Source of the DNA: Echinometra lucunter
Lineage: Eukaryota; Echinodermata; Echinoidea; Camarodonta; Echinometridae
Length of the DNA stretch: 64,000 bases
Direction: 5' to 3'
NCBI GenBank assembly: GCA_029962745.1
Contig: CM057157.1
Span: forward strand, 30,785,525 to 30,849,524
Part shown: piece by piece, positions 45,001 through 54,144 of the stretch
How the letters are laid out: each line of letters begins with the position of its first letter
Position numbering within the stretch: position 1 is the stretch's first letter
Program-made: the position numbers and the translations under genes
Notes under the pieces: model-generated
Seen by the model: the letters and a program-made list of their open reading frames with translations, nothing else
Told to the model about the DNA's origin: nothing
The model's database searches: none

Positions 45001-48000
45001 GGTTAAGAATAGGGTTAGGGTTGGGATTTAGGGTTGGAAGGAGTGTGAACTTCTTCAGTGTTACTGGATCTTGCTCTAAGACGTTGCTCGCATGAATTGC
45101 TGGTTGTTCCCTCATGCATCCCTAGCGTTTGCCTGGACACAAGTGTAGAGGAATGTTGGCTAATTCTTCATCTTGTGCAGTTTGCATAGCTTCTGATGTT
45201 TTCTCCTGGCTTGCAGGGATTCCTAGCCTATATGTAGTTCATTCAGGGCCAAGGTGACAGTGCCCTCCTCTCTACTGTAGCTACCAAGTGCAGAATCTAG
45301 TTTCATGTCGGTGGATCTGTTCTAGGGAACAGGGGGGCGTTTCATCAAGTGTCTTGTCAGTGATTTTCACCGACAAAGTCTTTTTGAACTGACAATTTCT
45401 GACTAGCCTTAGATACAATATCAATTGTAGGCCGCTGATAAAGTTGTCAGTGCTGACAACTTGTCAATGGACAAATATTGATGAAATGCCCCCTGATTTT
45501 CCGTTTATAGTGGTGGGATCCTCTTTAAGCAGTAGAGGCATATTCCAGGAGTGGTCTCACTGATTTCATCCTTTTATCACAGCACCACAAGGTATGTGCT
45601 CATGTGCTCAGTCTACTCATTCAACATGGACACTGGCTAAACACTGACAGGTAGCAAAATACTGGGAAACCATTGTCACTGAAAAGTGTAAAACTAGCAG
45701 TTCAGTAATGCTCTTATGCTCACATGTTGAATGTTACTATATTTTTTTTTTTTCAGTTTTGGTTGGAAAATGGTCACCATACCTGCCAACTGTCCCTGTT
45801 TAATAGGGATGGTCCCTATGATATAGAAATAGAAAGGGCAATTTTCAATCTTGACAATCCTGCATCCCTATTTTGGGAAAAATCTGTTTATAGTAAAAGT
45901 ATAGGAAATTTAGGAATGTCTCTATTTGTGGCATTTTTTTTTCTTATCATTCGTCCCTGTTTTTTTGACTTGGAGGGTTGGCAGGTGTGGGTCACTCTGT
46001 ATGCTTGCCTAGTCTATCATCAACATTCTCTGTGTATTAATAATTGAGAGTTAAATCCTTGGCTCTTGTTTATTACATAACTATGATCAGTCCTTTCTTT
46101 GATTGAATTGGCTTACAGGTACCATTGTCGGAGAAGCCCAAAGAAAAGTCAGTATGTCAAGATCATAGTCCTCATATCATAGAGTTTGCTTGCCAGGAGG
46201 TTGAATGTCAAGCAATGCCTCTCATGTGCTTCGTCTGTAAGGACTATGGCAAACATAGAGGACATAAGGTGGGTATTATTTATCACTGAATTTGAAGGGA
46301 CATGAACTATCGAATAGCTTCAACACATAGAAAAAAAAAATTTCTGCAAAAATCTGCTATTTAGTTGTACTAAATGGTCCTTTTTGTTTTAGATATTTTA
46401 TTTAAGATTTTTAGGTTTTTGCCATACATGCTCATGTAGGTGATTGTTTATAAGCAGGTGTCATATTCAGTTGCCAAAAAAATACAGATGGTTTGGGTTT
46501 TGAGTTTTATGATTTTCATTATACATGTATTCTTTAAATATTTCTACAGCTAGATTTATAATGGGAAGACAGTGTTCCATCCAAATATTCAAATTTTGAT
46601 TATGCTTGTAAATAGATAATCAAACATCTATAGATCAGCCCAAAATAACTTAGGCTGCTGGCCTAGGGTCTATGCAAAATGCATGTTATACTGAAGTCAA
46701 ATCATGCTCAAAGGGTTTAATGGATTCATATCATTTTTTTAGCATTAATAGCATGAAACATTTTGATCTATGCATTGTTAATCTGCCTCAAAAGTTATCA
46801 ACTTAATTAGTGTAATTGAATGCTTGGTTATGTGTATAGATCTTATCAACTTAATTAGTGTAATTGAATGCTTGGTTATGTGTATAGATCTTCAAATGTA
46901 ATTCACTTCAAATCTGTAGTGATAATTAATGTGATTGGACTTGATGCATTATGGGATTATTGATTTCAATATTTTGATTCAGATATTTTCATTTCAAGGG
47001 TTTGCTTTCAAAGTCTAGTGGAGATTATTTTCTTTTTAGACTTTAAGCCCACTGCACACTATACGATCCGACTGCGACCCGATTTTCGAACAAATGACAT
47101 TTTGCATTAAATACTACAGCTTAGACAAGTAAATTATTTTATTCAAAGTTCAGAATAAAGATAGGAATAGTAAAATTTAAATTTTGGTTAACTGCAGCCC
47201 TTGTGGTTGGAGTAAAGACCAGAGCAGCTTCAAATCGTAACCAATTACAAGATTGCTATGATGTCACTATGATTCTAAATTGATTTCGCTTTCATTCATA
47301 TAGGGAGGCTCGCAATAGCCCACAATTTTGATTTTAGTATTCATACGACTATTCAGAACTTTGATCATTAAGATTTCACATGTTTGAATGTTTATATCAA
47401 ACACTATAACAATTTTTTTTCCAAAATGGGGTCGTATAGTGTGCAGTGGGCTTTATCTCCCACCCTCCTGTTTTTTTATCCACGGTCATCATCACCTCTT
47501 TATATACTGTTTATCTTTATAGCACACATTACTGGAGCAAGAGGCTGAAAGCACACGCTCTGTGGTGGTTGGTATGGTGCAGCAGGTACGAGTTTTCAGC
47601 GAAGAGATCTCAGAATCTGCTCGTAGACTCAGTGACATCATTCAACAGGTAGAGGGCGGTGTAGGCATTATCGAAGATCTGGATGGGGTCGCTGAACCAA
47701 GACACGTGGGTACCCATTTTCAGATGAGATCAAGCATTTCAATTTTGTTTACATGAATATGTCAGAACTGTTCCTTTTATGTAGAACAAAACAAACAAAC
47801 AAAGGGGTCGCAAGGAAACTAAAGCTGTGCTTTAAGTTCTGGTTAATGAAGTATATTTTGAAAGGAAATGACTTGCTTACAAATCGGTTCTAATTTTTGA
47901 AATTGGGCTTAAAGTGGATTGTTTGTGCTTGCAAAGTATATAGCAATTAGCAAATGCCTGCTGGAAATAAGAATTTCTGAAAGTGCTTACTTTTCATGAA

Positions 48001-51000
48001 AATGTGAATTAAGTTCTACTCCACAAAGCCAAATTAAAGACTTAAATGCTCATTGTAAATTAGACTGTTCTTATTTATGAAGAACAATATTTGATACAAG
48101 AGAAATTGAAGCAATATTTCTGTGCTTTTCACCTTTTGTGCTCTTGTGTATTTTGCAGTTTAAAACATTTTGGATTGAAGTATAGTATGAAAATGTCTGA
48201 AAGGTGACATCATCTGCTGTGGGCTTTCTTTAAAATTTTAGGTACCAGGAACAGCAGAGATGGCTAGGGCAAAGGTCCGGACCTACTTCGCTGAGCTTCA
48301 TGAGACTCTACAGAGGCAGGAAGAAGTAGCCGCTAGCGTCCTGGACACCCACATCAGAGAGAGACTGCATCTACTGAGGCAGCAACAAGAACACTTTGCT
48401 CTTATGATGTCAAGCATTGCATCCATGAGTTATGACTGTGAATCGATGCTCTATCAGGTTAGTATTGAAAGTGGGTCTGGCTTTGTAAGTGTTTACAAGG
48501 TTTTGTGAGTGCGTTTTAGCAGACCTGCCAAGTAGGACGGTTTTTCCGTATTTCGTACGGAAATCAAGTTAAAATACGGGAGTACGTTTTTTAATGTTGA
48601 AATACGGAAATGTACAGATTTGATCATGTATTATAGTCTATGGCCTGTATGTGCAATCAATTGCCAATTTGAAGACGGGAATCATTGCACCGGTCAATGT
48701 AATATGCATACTGCGAGTGCTACACTGATCTCAGTGGAGCACTAGTATACTAACCATAGTGTTTATCCTCTTCAACTGTACGATCTTCAAATTGGCGCCA
48801 AGAAATGCCAATTTGACGACGGGAATTGTTGCACTGGTCAATGTAATGTACATACTGCGTGTATTATGTACCAACCACCATATTTAGCATGTACAATTGA
48901 GCGATCTTTAAATTGGCGCACAAAAATTGTCGATAACTTCAGTATGTACAAGATTGCACGAACAGGGTTTTTTCCCATAGAAAAGCACAGGAATCGCGCA
49001 CCCGCCAGCGAAGTATCTTCCGCGTGTTGAACGTAACTGAAGTAAGCAACATTTACACGTTCGCACTTTGTGTACATATGTGTATTTGACAAAGCTGACT
49101 GACTATAGCTGCATCATATGCATGCACCAACATCCGCGCAGTGTTCCTGGAGATTCATAGTGCTGCTTAGGGAAATACGGATTTCTGCCCCAAAATACAA
49201 ATTTTGAGCCTTGTGAGTACGAATTTTCTTTGCTGCAGGTTGGCAGGTCTGTTTTAGGTCTTGAGTGTGTACCCATCTCAGGGAGAACTTTATCCACTAT
49301 AAATCAATGCTTTTTCAGGTTTGTATTCAAGTATAAAGGCTTGTTCGCATATGAGGCTACAAATCCCCACACCAAATCTCTGCAACATTTTAGTGCACAA
49401 GCAAGTCTATGGGATAGCGAGGCAAGGGACATTTCTTTCTTTGTCCCATGGCTGCATAAAGCTGTGGACCAATTAAATTCTTGAAAAGTTAGCGCAAAAT
49501 AAGTTGTTATGATTAGACGTGTATGTCTGCACAACTTTTGACAAAACTTTCTTTCATTTGAGAGTATTAGTTAGCAGGTTAAAACCTGATGCAAATTTCT
49601 CTGGAGTGATCAGTGTCAGATTACACTTGGTGATGATCTCGGAAAGCTACAGTCATATGTAGATTTGTAGATGATAAACGTCAAGTTTATTTTTTATTTT
49701 TGTTCTGACTGTATCTTTCATTCTTCCAGGATGATGCCAAGCTGCTGGTTTCCAAACAAGAAGTGTCATCCCTCCAGGATTCTCTTCAAGCTCACAAGCA
49801 ACAGTTCACTGATGTCACGGAACATATTCAACTAGATGCTAATATACCAGTTACTTTCACTAAGGTACGTCAGCTGTCACTGTGAGTGATGCAGGAGATT
49901 ATCCTTGGGAGCATTTCATGAAGAGTCTTGTCAGTGATTTTTTACTGACAACTGTTATAAGCTACTGAAATCCTTGAATCTGATTGGCTGACAGCAAATT
50001 TGTCAGTAAAAATCACTGACAAGACACTTCATGAAACGCTCCCCAGGATATCCAGAGGCGAACTCTCGCAAAAAAAAAAAACCTTGTTCTGTTTTTGTTA
50101 CAGCACTACTTGTGCTAATTTGTTGTGCATTAAGACATCAATAATAGTTCTTGCTCCAATAAGCGAAAATTTTACCAAAAGTTGGGCAAAGTCATGATGT
50201 CATATTTTGTGGTAACTTTATAAGAATTTGATTGGTCCACACTTTTTGCTGCCATGAGGCAACAAGATGCTTTCTGATAGAATATATTTTTGTGTGTAGG
50301 ATAACCGTGTGCACATAGGACCTAAGATGGAGATGAGAGTTGTGGTGCTAGGTCTGGATAATGCAGGCAAGACTACAATCCTCTTCAAACTCAAGCAGAA
50401 TGAATTCATCCAGACTATACGTACAATAGGTAAGACTTCTTGTCATTCAAAGCATTTCTACAGTACATACATCTCCGTACCACAAATATGATATTCAACA
50501 GTAGAGGGCGATATTTCACACACACAGGGCAGACAAAGACACTTCCAGTTTCCATGCAAACATGATGGGTCGAGTCTGAACAAGTTCCATAGAAATTATA
50601 GTTTTTGAGCCTAGAAAATGCAAGCAACAAATTCTACTACTACCTTCATAGATCTAATAAAATTATCAGGAGAGTTTATGAAACCTTGACAATATTTCCT
50701 TCAAATGAGGGATTTGTTAACATGGCTGTACATTTTCTTTGGAAGCTGGAAGAAATCTTGTCAAATCATCAGTACTGAATTTGTATTTGTGCATGTGCTG
50801 ACCTGCGTGGTATGAGGGAAATGTCGCCCTCTATTGTTGAATCTCATATTTGTGGTAAGGAGAATTTGCAGGGAGTGTCCACATCACTTGATATTTTGAC
50901 AGCATACTTAACAGTCTGCTGCCCCCTCTATCACAAAGAAAGAAAGTGCATTCTAAAAGACTTTGTCATGTAGGTTATGTGGTTTAGAAAGATTTTAATC

Positions 51001-54000
51001 CAGCATTTGTCTTCCCCTATTTTTAGCATGGCAGTGTCAAAGGCAAGGGTTTTTTTCTGTTTTGCCTTTTTTCTTAATTTGCCTTTTTTCTTAATACCAA
51101 AGATAAAGAGTTTAGGTTAAATATAAACTTTTGTAAGGGTTGGAATAAGAGTTAGAGTTGAAAATTTGTCTAGTAGAGGAAATTAAGTGCAGAGCATGAA
51201 TTTTACATCTGAATTTATACAAAAATTAGGGATTTCCTAATTGAATTCAACATTCCTCTTTTGTACAGGTTTCAATGTGGAAACAGTGGAGTACAAGAAT
51301 CTGAACTTCACTATCTGGGATGTAGGTGGTGACACCAAACTTAGACCGCTCTGGAAACACTACTATCTCAACACACAAGGTAAACAAACACCAAACTTAG
51401 ACCGCTCTGGAAACATTACTATCTCAACACACAAGGTAAATAAACACCAAACTTAGACCGCTCTGGAAACATTACTATCTCAACACACAAGGTAAACAAA
51501 CACCAAACTTAGACCGCTCTGGAAACACTACTATCTCAACACACAAGGTAAACAAACACCAAACTTAGACCGCTCTGGAAACATTACTATCTCAACACAC
51601 AAGGTAAATAAACACCAAACTTAGACCGCTCTGGAAACATTACTATCTCAACACACAAGGTAAATAAACACCAAACTTAGACCGCTCTGGAAACATTACT
51701 ATCTCAACACACAAGGTAAACAAACACCAAACTTAGACCGCTCTGGAAACATTACTATCTCAACACACAAGGTAAATAAACACCAAACTTAGACCACTCT
51801 GGAAACATTACTATCTCAACACACAAGGTAAACAAACACCAAACTTAGACCACTCTGGAAACATTACTATCTCAACACACAAGGTAAATAAACACCAAAC
51901 TTAGACCGCTCTGGAAACATTACTATCTCAACACACAAGGTAAACAAACACCAAACTTAGACCGCTCTGGAAACATTACTATCTCAACACACAAGGTAAA
52001 TAAACACCAAACTTAGACCACTCTGGAAACATTACTATCTCAACACACAAGGTAAACAAACACCAAACTTAGACCGCTCTGGAAACATTACTATCTCAAC
52101 ACACAAGGTAAACAAACACCAAACTTAGACCGCTCTGGAAACATTACTATCTCAACACACAAGGTAAATAAACACCAAACTTAGACCACTCTGGAAACAT
52201 TACTATCTCAACACACAAGGTAAACAAACACCAAACTTAGACCACTCTGGAAACATTACTATCTCAACACACAAGGTAAACAAACACCAAACTTAGACCA
52301 CTCTGGAAACATTACTATCTCAACACACAAGTTAAACAAACACCAAACTTAGACCACTCTGGAAACATTACTATCTCAACACACAAGGTAAACAAACTAA
52401 CTCACGGCATGAATGCAAGGCTTGACACAGTAGGGCCTGGTGAACAATTTTTTTAAACACTTGCACACGTTGGGTATTCAGATGCCTATAGCATGTTCAT
52501 TTATTTGATACACTATAAAAGAGCAATGTAGATAAAATGCCTTGCTCGGGGCATAAGTGCCACGCCGGGGATCGAACCCTCGACTCTCGCATATCCAGTC
52601 AAGTGCCTTAAACCACTTGACCATGGCACCTCTATGTGGGGGACCCCAATATTTCAACTTTGCCCCCCCCCTTTCCACCATTAAACAGCGACCCCCATGC
52701 AGGGAGACCTTGTGAATTTTAGTACTGACTCTTGTGAGAAAAAAAAATTAATTGGAGCCCTTACGATATTAAAGCTAGAGCACTTAAAGTGATAGAAAAT
52801 GTATTCTTGCAGAATAGAAAAATTGAAATACTGAACATGAATTAAAGTTTTACTGTTAAATTTGGCTACTTAGATCCCCATTCACACAAGTATTGTCATT
52901 TAAATTTTTTCTCTTTATCTGTAATCACAAGTTGTGGTCGAAGCCTGTTTCGTATGGCATCCAGTGATAGCAGTAGATTTTATTCAGGCTCAATAAGGAA
53001 AGATAAAAAAGAAACAACTGTGAAATGTTATTTATGCCTGAGAGACTTTCATTAGGTGAAAATTCTGTCCCTGAAGAACCTGAATGTCCTTTTTTGTGTG
53101 TGTGTGGGTGTGTGGGTTTTTTTTTTTCTTGGGGGGGGGATTAACCAGTGACACAAAATCATTTATTTTCCATCATGATTATGTCCTGTGATATATTTTG
53201 GGCAAAACCAATGACCAATGACAAGTTTTTAATAATTTTGAATCTCTTCATTTTGATTCAGCTCTCATCTTTGTGGTAGATTCAACGGATGGAGACAGAC
53301 TGGATGAGGCATATGATGAACTTGCAATACTCATGTCTGAGAAGCAGCTGAGGGATGCACTTCTGCTGGTCTTTGCAAACAAACAGGTCAGTCAATTCTG
53401 ACGATGAGGAAGAAGATGGTTTGGGTGATGAAGGTAATGATGAGGGTGATGATGAGGATGATGCTGATGATGATGCTTGGGGCAGTGGTGGTGGTAGTGA
53501 TGATGATGAGGGTGATGCTGATGATGATTTTGGTGGTAATGGTGGTGGTGGTGGTGATTATGATGAGAGGGTGATGATGATGCTGATGATGATGATGATG
53601 ATGATGCTGGTGGTAATGATGATGGTGATGATGATGTTGAGATTGATGATGATGATGATGATGATGGTGGTGGTGATGATGTAGAGGGTGATGATAATGA
53701 TGTTGAGGGTGATGATGATGATGATGGTAACGGTAATTGTGAAGATTCTGGTTACAAATTATGATTATGCATTGACAGTGATGAGGATGGTGGTAAAACA
53801 GAATTATGAGTATCTGTATGATGATAGCCCAGCCCTAGTAACATTGTTTCTTTTCATTGCAAGTAAATGCAAGTTCTGAACATCTACAAAAAAGAAAATT
53901 ATGAAAACAAGGCATATAAACTTCCCTTTTCTCTCTCTCTCTCTCATGTGATTGCCTCTTCCAGGATCAACCTAGTGCTCTCAACCTCGACACCATCTCT

Positions 54001-54144
54001 GACCGTCTGTGTCTCAACAAGCTTTGTTGTGGGCGTAGTTGGTTCATTCAGCCATGTGACGCTCTGAGTGGAGCTGGTCTCTGGGATGGTCTGGAATGGC
54101 TCTCTGCCCAGCTAGTAGCAGCTGGAGTCATGGACCTTGCATGA
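42028..54144 (+). CDS. TRIM23: TRIM23 (ARD1), RING/B-box/ARF-domain E3 ligase-GTPase, complete
   Basis: Eleven exons: 42028-42096, 43722-44006, 44513-44644, 46119-46268, 47523-47705, 48242-48457, 49730-49864, 50300-50429, 51269-51379, 53262-53386 and 53965-54144. They join in frame with GT-AG borders to 571 residues (human about 574). The order is RING at 27-71 (C27, C30, C47, H49, C52, C55, C68, D71), B-boxes at 124-160 and 175-211, coiled coil at about 215-385, and an ARF-like GTPase from 391. GTPase motifs are the P-loop GLDNAGKT (408-415), WDVGG (450-454), NKQD (510-513) and C-terminal SGAGL. TRIM23 is a ubiquitin ligase whose ARF domain binds GTP and Golgi/lysosome membranes; in vertebrates it acts in autophagy and antiviral signalling. 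Odd points are D455 where the human protein has Lys and ARFs a catalytic Gln, and R431 in place of the usual Pro before TIGFN. Exon 9's end is amplified as a 56-bp minisatellite. Confidence 0.96.
43302..43658. repeat. MITE, GTTTCATAAAGCT family, copy 2
   Basis: GGGGGTGTTTCATAAAGCTG and CAGCTTTATGAAACACCCC form the ends. The interior shares GCATCAGCTAAAGGTGAAAT with the 19.4- and 31.1-kb copies. It lies in TRIM23 intron 1, ending about 60 bp before exon 2. Confidence 0.8.
43722..44006 (+). CDS. TRIM23: TRIM23 exon 2 (RING finger)
   Basis: Residues 24-118. [20 protein letters not shown], then [13 protein letters not shown] and CPFDRQ, supply the zinc ligands. [20 protein letters not shown] follows, near-identical to vertebrate TRIM23. 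The acceptor is TTTTAG and the donor GGG|GTGAGA. Confidence 0.96.
44513..44644 (+). CDS. TRIM23: TRIM23 exon 3 (B-box 1)
   Basis: Residues 119-162, with [16 protein letters not shown] and [17 protein letters not shown] as zinc ligands. The acceptor is CTTTAG and the donor CAG|GTAAGA. A 3' fragment resembling this exon (GCTCAGTCTACTCATTCAAC) recurs in the intron at 45608-45650. Confidence 0.95.
44872..45080. repeat. fold-back element with telomere-like (TTAGGG) core
   Basis: The arms 44872-44918 and 45036-45080 are inverted (CTGAAGAAGTTCACACTCC versus GGAGTGTGAACTTCTTCAG). Between them, 44935-45030 is a degenerate array of TTAGGG, TTAGGA and TTGGG units. It sits in TRIM23 intron 3. Confidence 0.75.
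45331..45494. repeat. fold-back MITE (GTCAGTGATTTT family)
   Basis: The ends AGGGGGGCGTTTCATCAAG and TGATGAAATGCCCCCT are inverted. The interior TCTTGTCAGTGATTTT and TGACAATTTCTGACTAGCC are shared with 1-112 and 49906-50045. Confidence 0.7.
45778..45989. mobile_element. non-autonomous DNA transposon, CATACCTGCCAAC ends, 6-bp TSD
   Basis: The 13-bp inverted termini CATACCTGCCAAC/GTTGGCAGGTGTG have one mismatch and are flanked by GGTCAC at 45772-45777 and 45990-45995. 212 bp; internal GTCCCTGTTT and ATAGGGATGGTCCC motifs. Intronic in TRIM23. Confidence 0.82.
46119..46268 (+). CDS. TRIM23: TRIM23 exon 4 (B-box 2)
   Basis: Residues 163-212. [13 protein letters not shown] and [15 protein letters not shown] carry the Cys/His ligands. 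The acceptor is TTACAG and the donor AAG|GTGGGT. Confidence 0.95.
46797..46892. repeat. 48-bp tandem duplication, two copies
   Basis: ATCAACTTAATTAGTGTAAT begins both copies, which are identical across 48 bp. This indicates a recent duplication in TRIM23 intron 4. Confidence 0.95.
47043..47455. repeat. MITE with GCCCACTGCACACTATACGA ends, copy 1
   Basis: Left AAGCCCACTGCACACTATAC and right GTATAGTGTGCAGTGGGCTT are inverted over about 25 bp. It ends about 70 bp before TRIM23 exon 5. A diverged copy follows the gene at 54404-54812. Confidence 0.8.
47523..47705 (+). CDS. TRIM23: TRIM23 exon 5 (coiled coil)
   Basis: Residues 213-273, [20 protein letters not shown] to GVAEPRH, predicted helical. 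The acceptor is TTATAG and the donor CAC|GTGGGT. The open frame continues into the intron, but the next exon restores VPGTAE exactly as in the family. Confidence 0.94.
48242..48457 (+). CDS. TRIM23: TRIM23 exon 6 (coiled coil)
   Basis: Residues 274-345, [20 protein letters not shown] then [20 protein letters not shown] to SMLYQ. The acceptor is TTTTAG and the donor CAG|GTTAGT. Confidence 0.95.
48520..49251. mobile_element. 732-bp non-autonomous DNA transposon, CAGACCTGCCAA ends, 6-bp TSD
   Basis: Perfect 12-bp ends CAGACCTGCCAA/TTGGCAGGTCTG are flanked by TTTTAG at 48514-48519 and 49252-49257. TACGG/ATACGG repeats cluster by the left end. A block with GCCAATTTGAAGACGGGAAT is duplicated inside, about 140-150 bp apart. 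There is no transposase frame. Confidence 0.85.
49730..49864 (+). CDS. TRIM23: TRIM23 exon 7 (linker to ARF domain)
   Basis: Residues 346-390, [20 protein letters not shown] to [14 protein letters not shown]; the last stretch is almost invariant in TRIM23. The acceptor is TTCCAG and the donor AAG|GTACGT. Confidence 0.95.
49906..50045. repeat. 140-bp fold-back MITE (GTCAGTGATTTT family)
   Basis: TGGGAGCATTTCATGAAGAG...CTTCATGAAACGCTCCCCA is a near-continuous stem of about 45 bp per arm, including GTCAGTGATTTTTTACTGAC. It begins about 40 bp after the TRIM23 exon 7 donor. Confidence 0.8.
50300..50429 (+). CDS. TRIM23: TRIM23 exon 8 (GTPase P-loop)
   Basis: Residues 391-433, [20 protein letters not shown] then [16 protein letters not shown] to TIRTI plus one base. 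The donor is G|GTAAGA. R431 stands where ARF-family members have Pro. Confidence 0.95.
51269..51379 (+). CDS. TRIM23: TRIM23 exon 9 (switch I-switch II)
   Basis: Completes G434, then [20 protein letters not shown] and [16 protein letters not shown] plus one base. The first donor G|GTAAAC at 51380 is the productive one. The last 46-48 bases of the exon plus this donor are the template of the tandem array that follows. Confidence 0.95.
51332..52395 (+). repeat. 56-bp minisatellite derived from TRIM23 exon 9 and its splice donor
   Basis: The unit holds the exon's final 46-48 bases (ACCAAACTTAGACCGCTCTG to ACACACAAG) and the first 8-10 intron bases (GTAAACAAAC or GTAAATAAAC). After the exon copy there are exactly 18 further units: the donor GT recurs every 56 bp from 51380 to 52388 (18 x 56 = 1008). 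One unit (about 52331) has a G-to-T change at the junction. Variation is limited to a few sites: C/T in AAACAC/AAACAT, CGCTC/CACTC, and AAAC/AAAT. Confidence 0.97.
52500..52632 (-). repeat. tRNA-derived SINE (minus strand)
   Basis: On the minus strand GAGGTGCCATGGTCAAGTGG begins the head, and GAGGGTTCGATCCCCGG is a B box. The head matches the plus-strand SINE at 2505. It lies in TRIM23 intron 9, after the minisatellite. Confidence 0.7.
53262..53386 (+). CDS. TRIM23: TRIM23 exon 10
   Basis: Residues 471-512, [20 protein letters not shown] to [13 protein letters not shown]. The acceptor is ATTCAG and the donor CAG|GTCAGT. The NKQD guanine-specificity motif is split across this and the next exon. 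Confidence 0.95.
53397..53790. repeat. (GAT/GGT)n microsatellite
   Basis: Nearly 400 bp of GATGATGAT with GGTGGT interruptions, starting 11 bases after the TRIM23 exon 10 donor. The Asp/Met-rich open frames are artefacts. Confidence 0.93.
53965..54144 (+). CDS. TRIM23: TRIM23 exon 11 (stop codon)
   Basis: Residues 513-571, [20 protein letters not shown] then [20 protein letters not shown] and [17 protein letters not shown] with TGA at 54142-54144. The acceptor is TTCCAG. The C-terminus AAGVMDLA matches the family end. Confidence 0.96.
   Translation, partial: DQPSALNLDTISDRLCLNKLCCGRSWFIQPCDALSGAGLWDGLEWLSAQLVAAGVMDLA

Noticed and set aside
53355..53879. Asp/Met-rich ORFs after TRIM23 exon 10
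   Set aside because: They translate a GAT microsatellite. TRIM23 splices at 53386 and the family sequence resumes at 53965.
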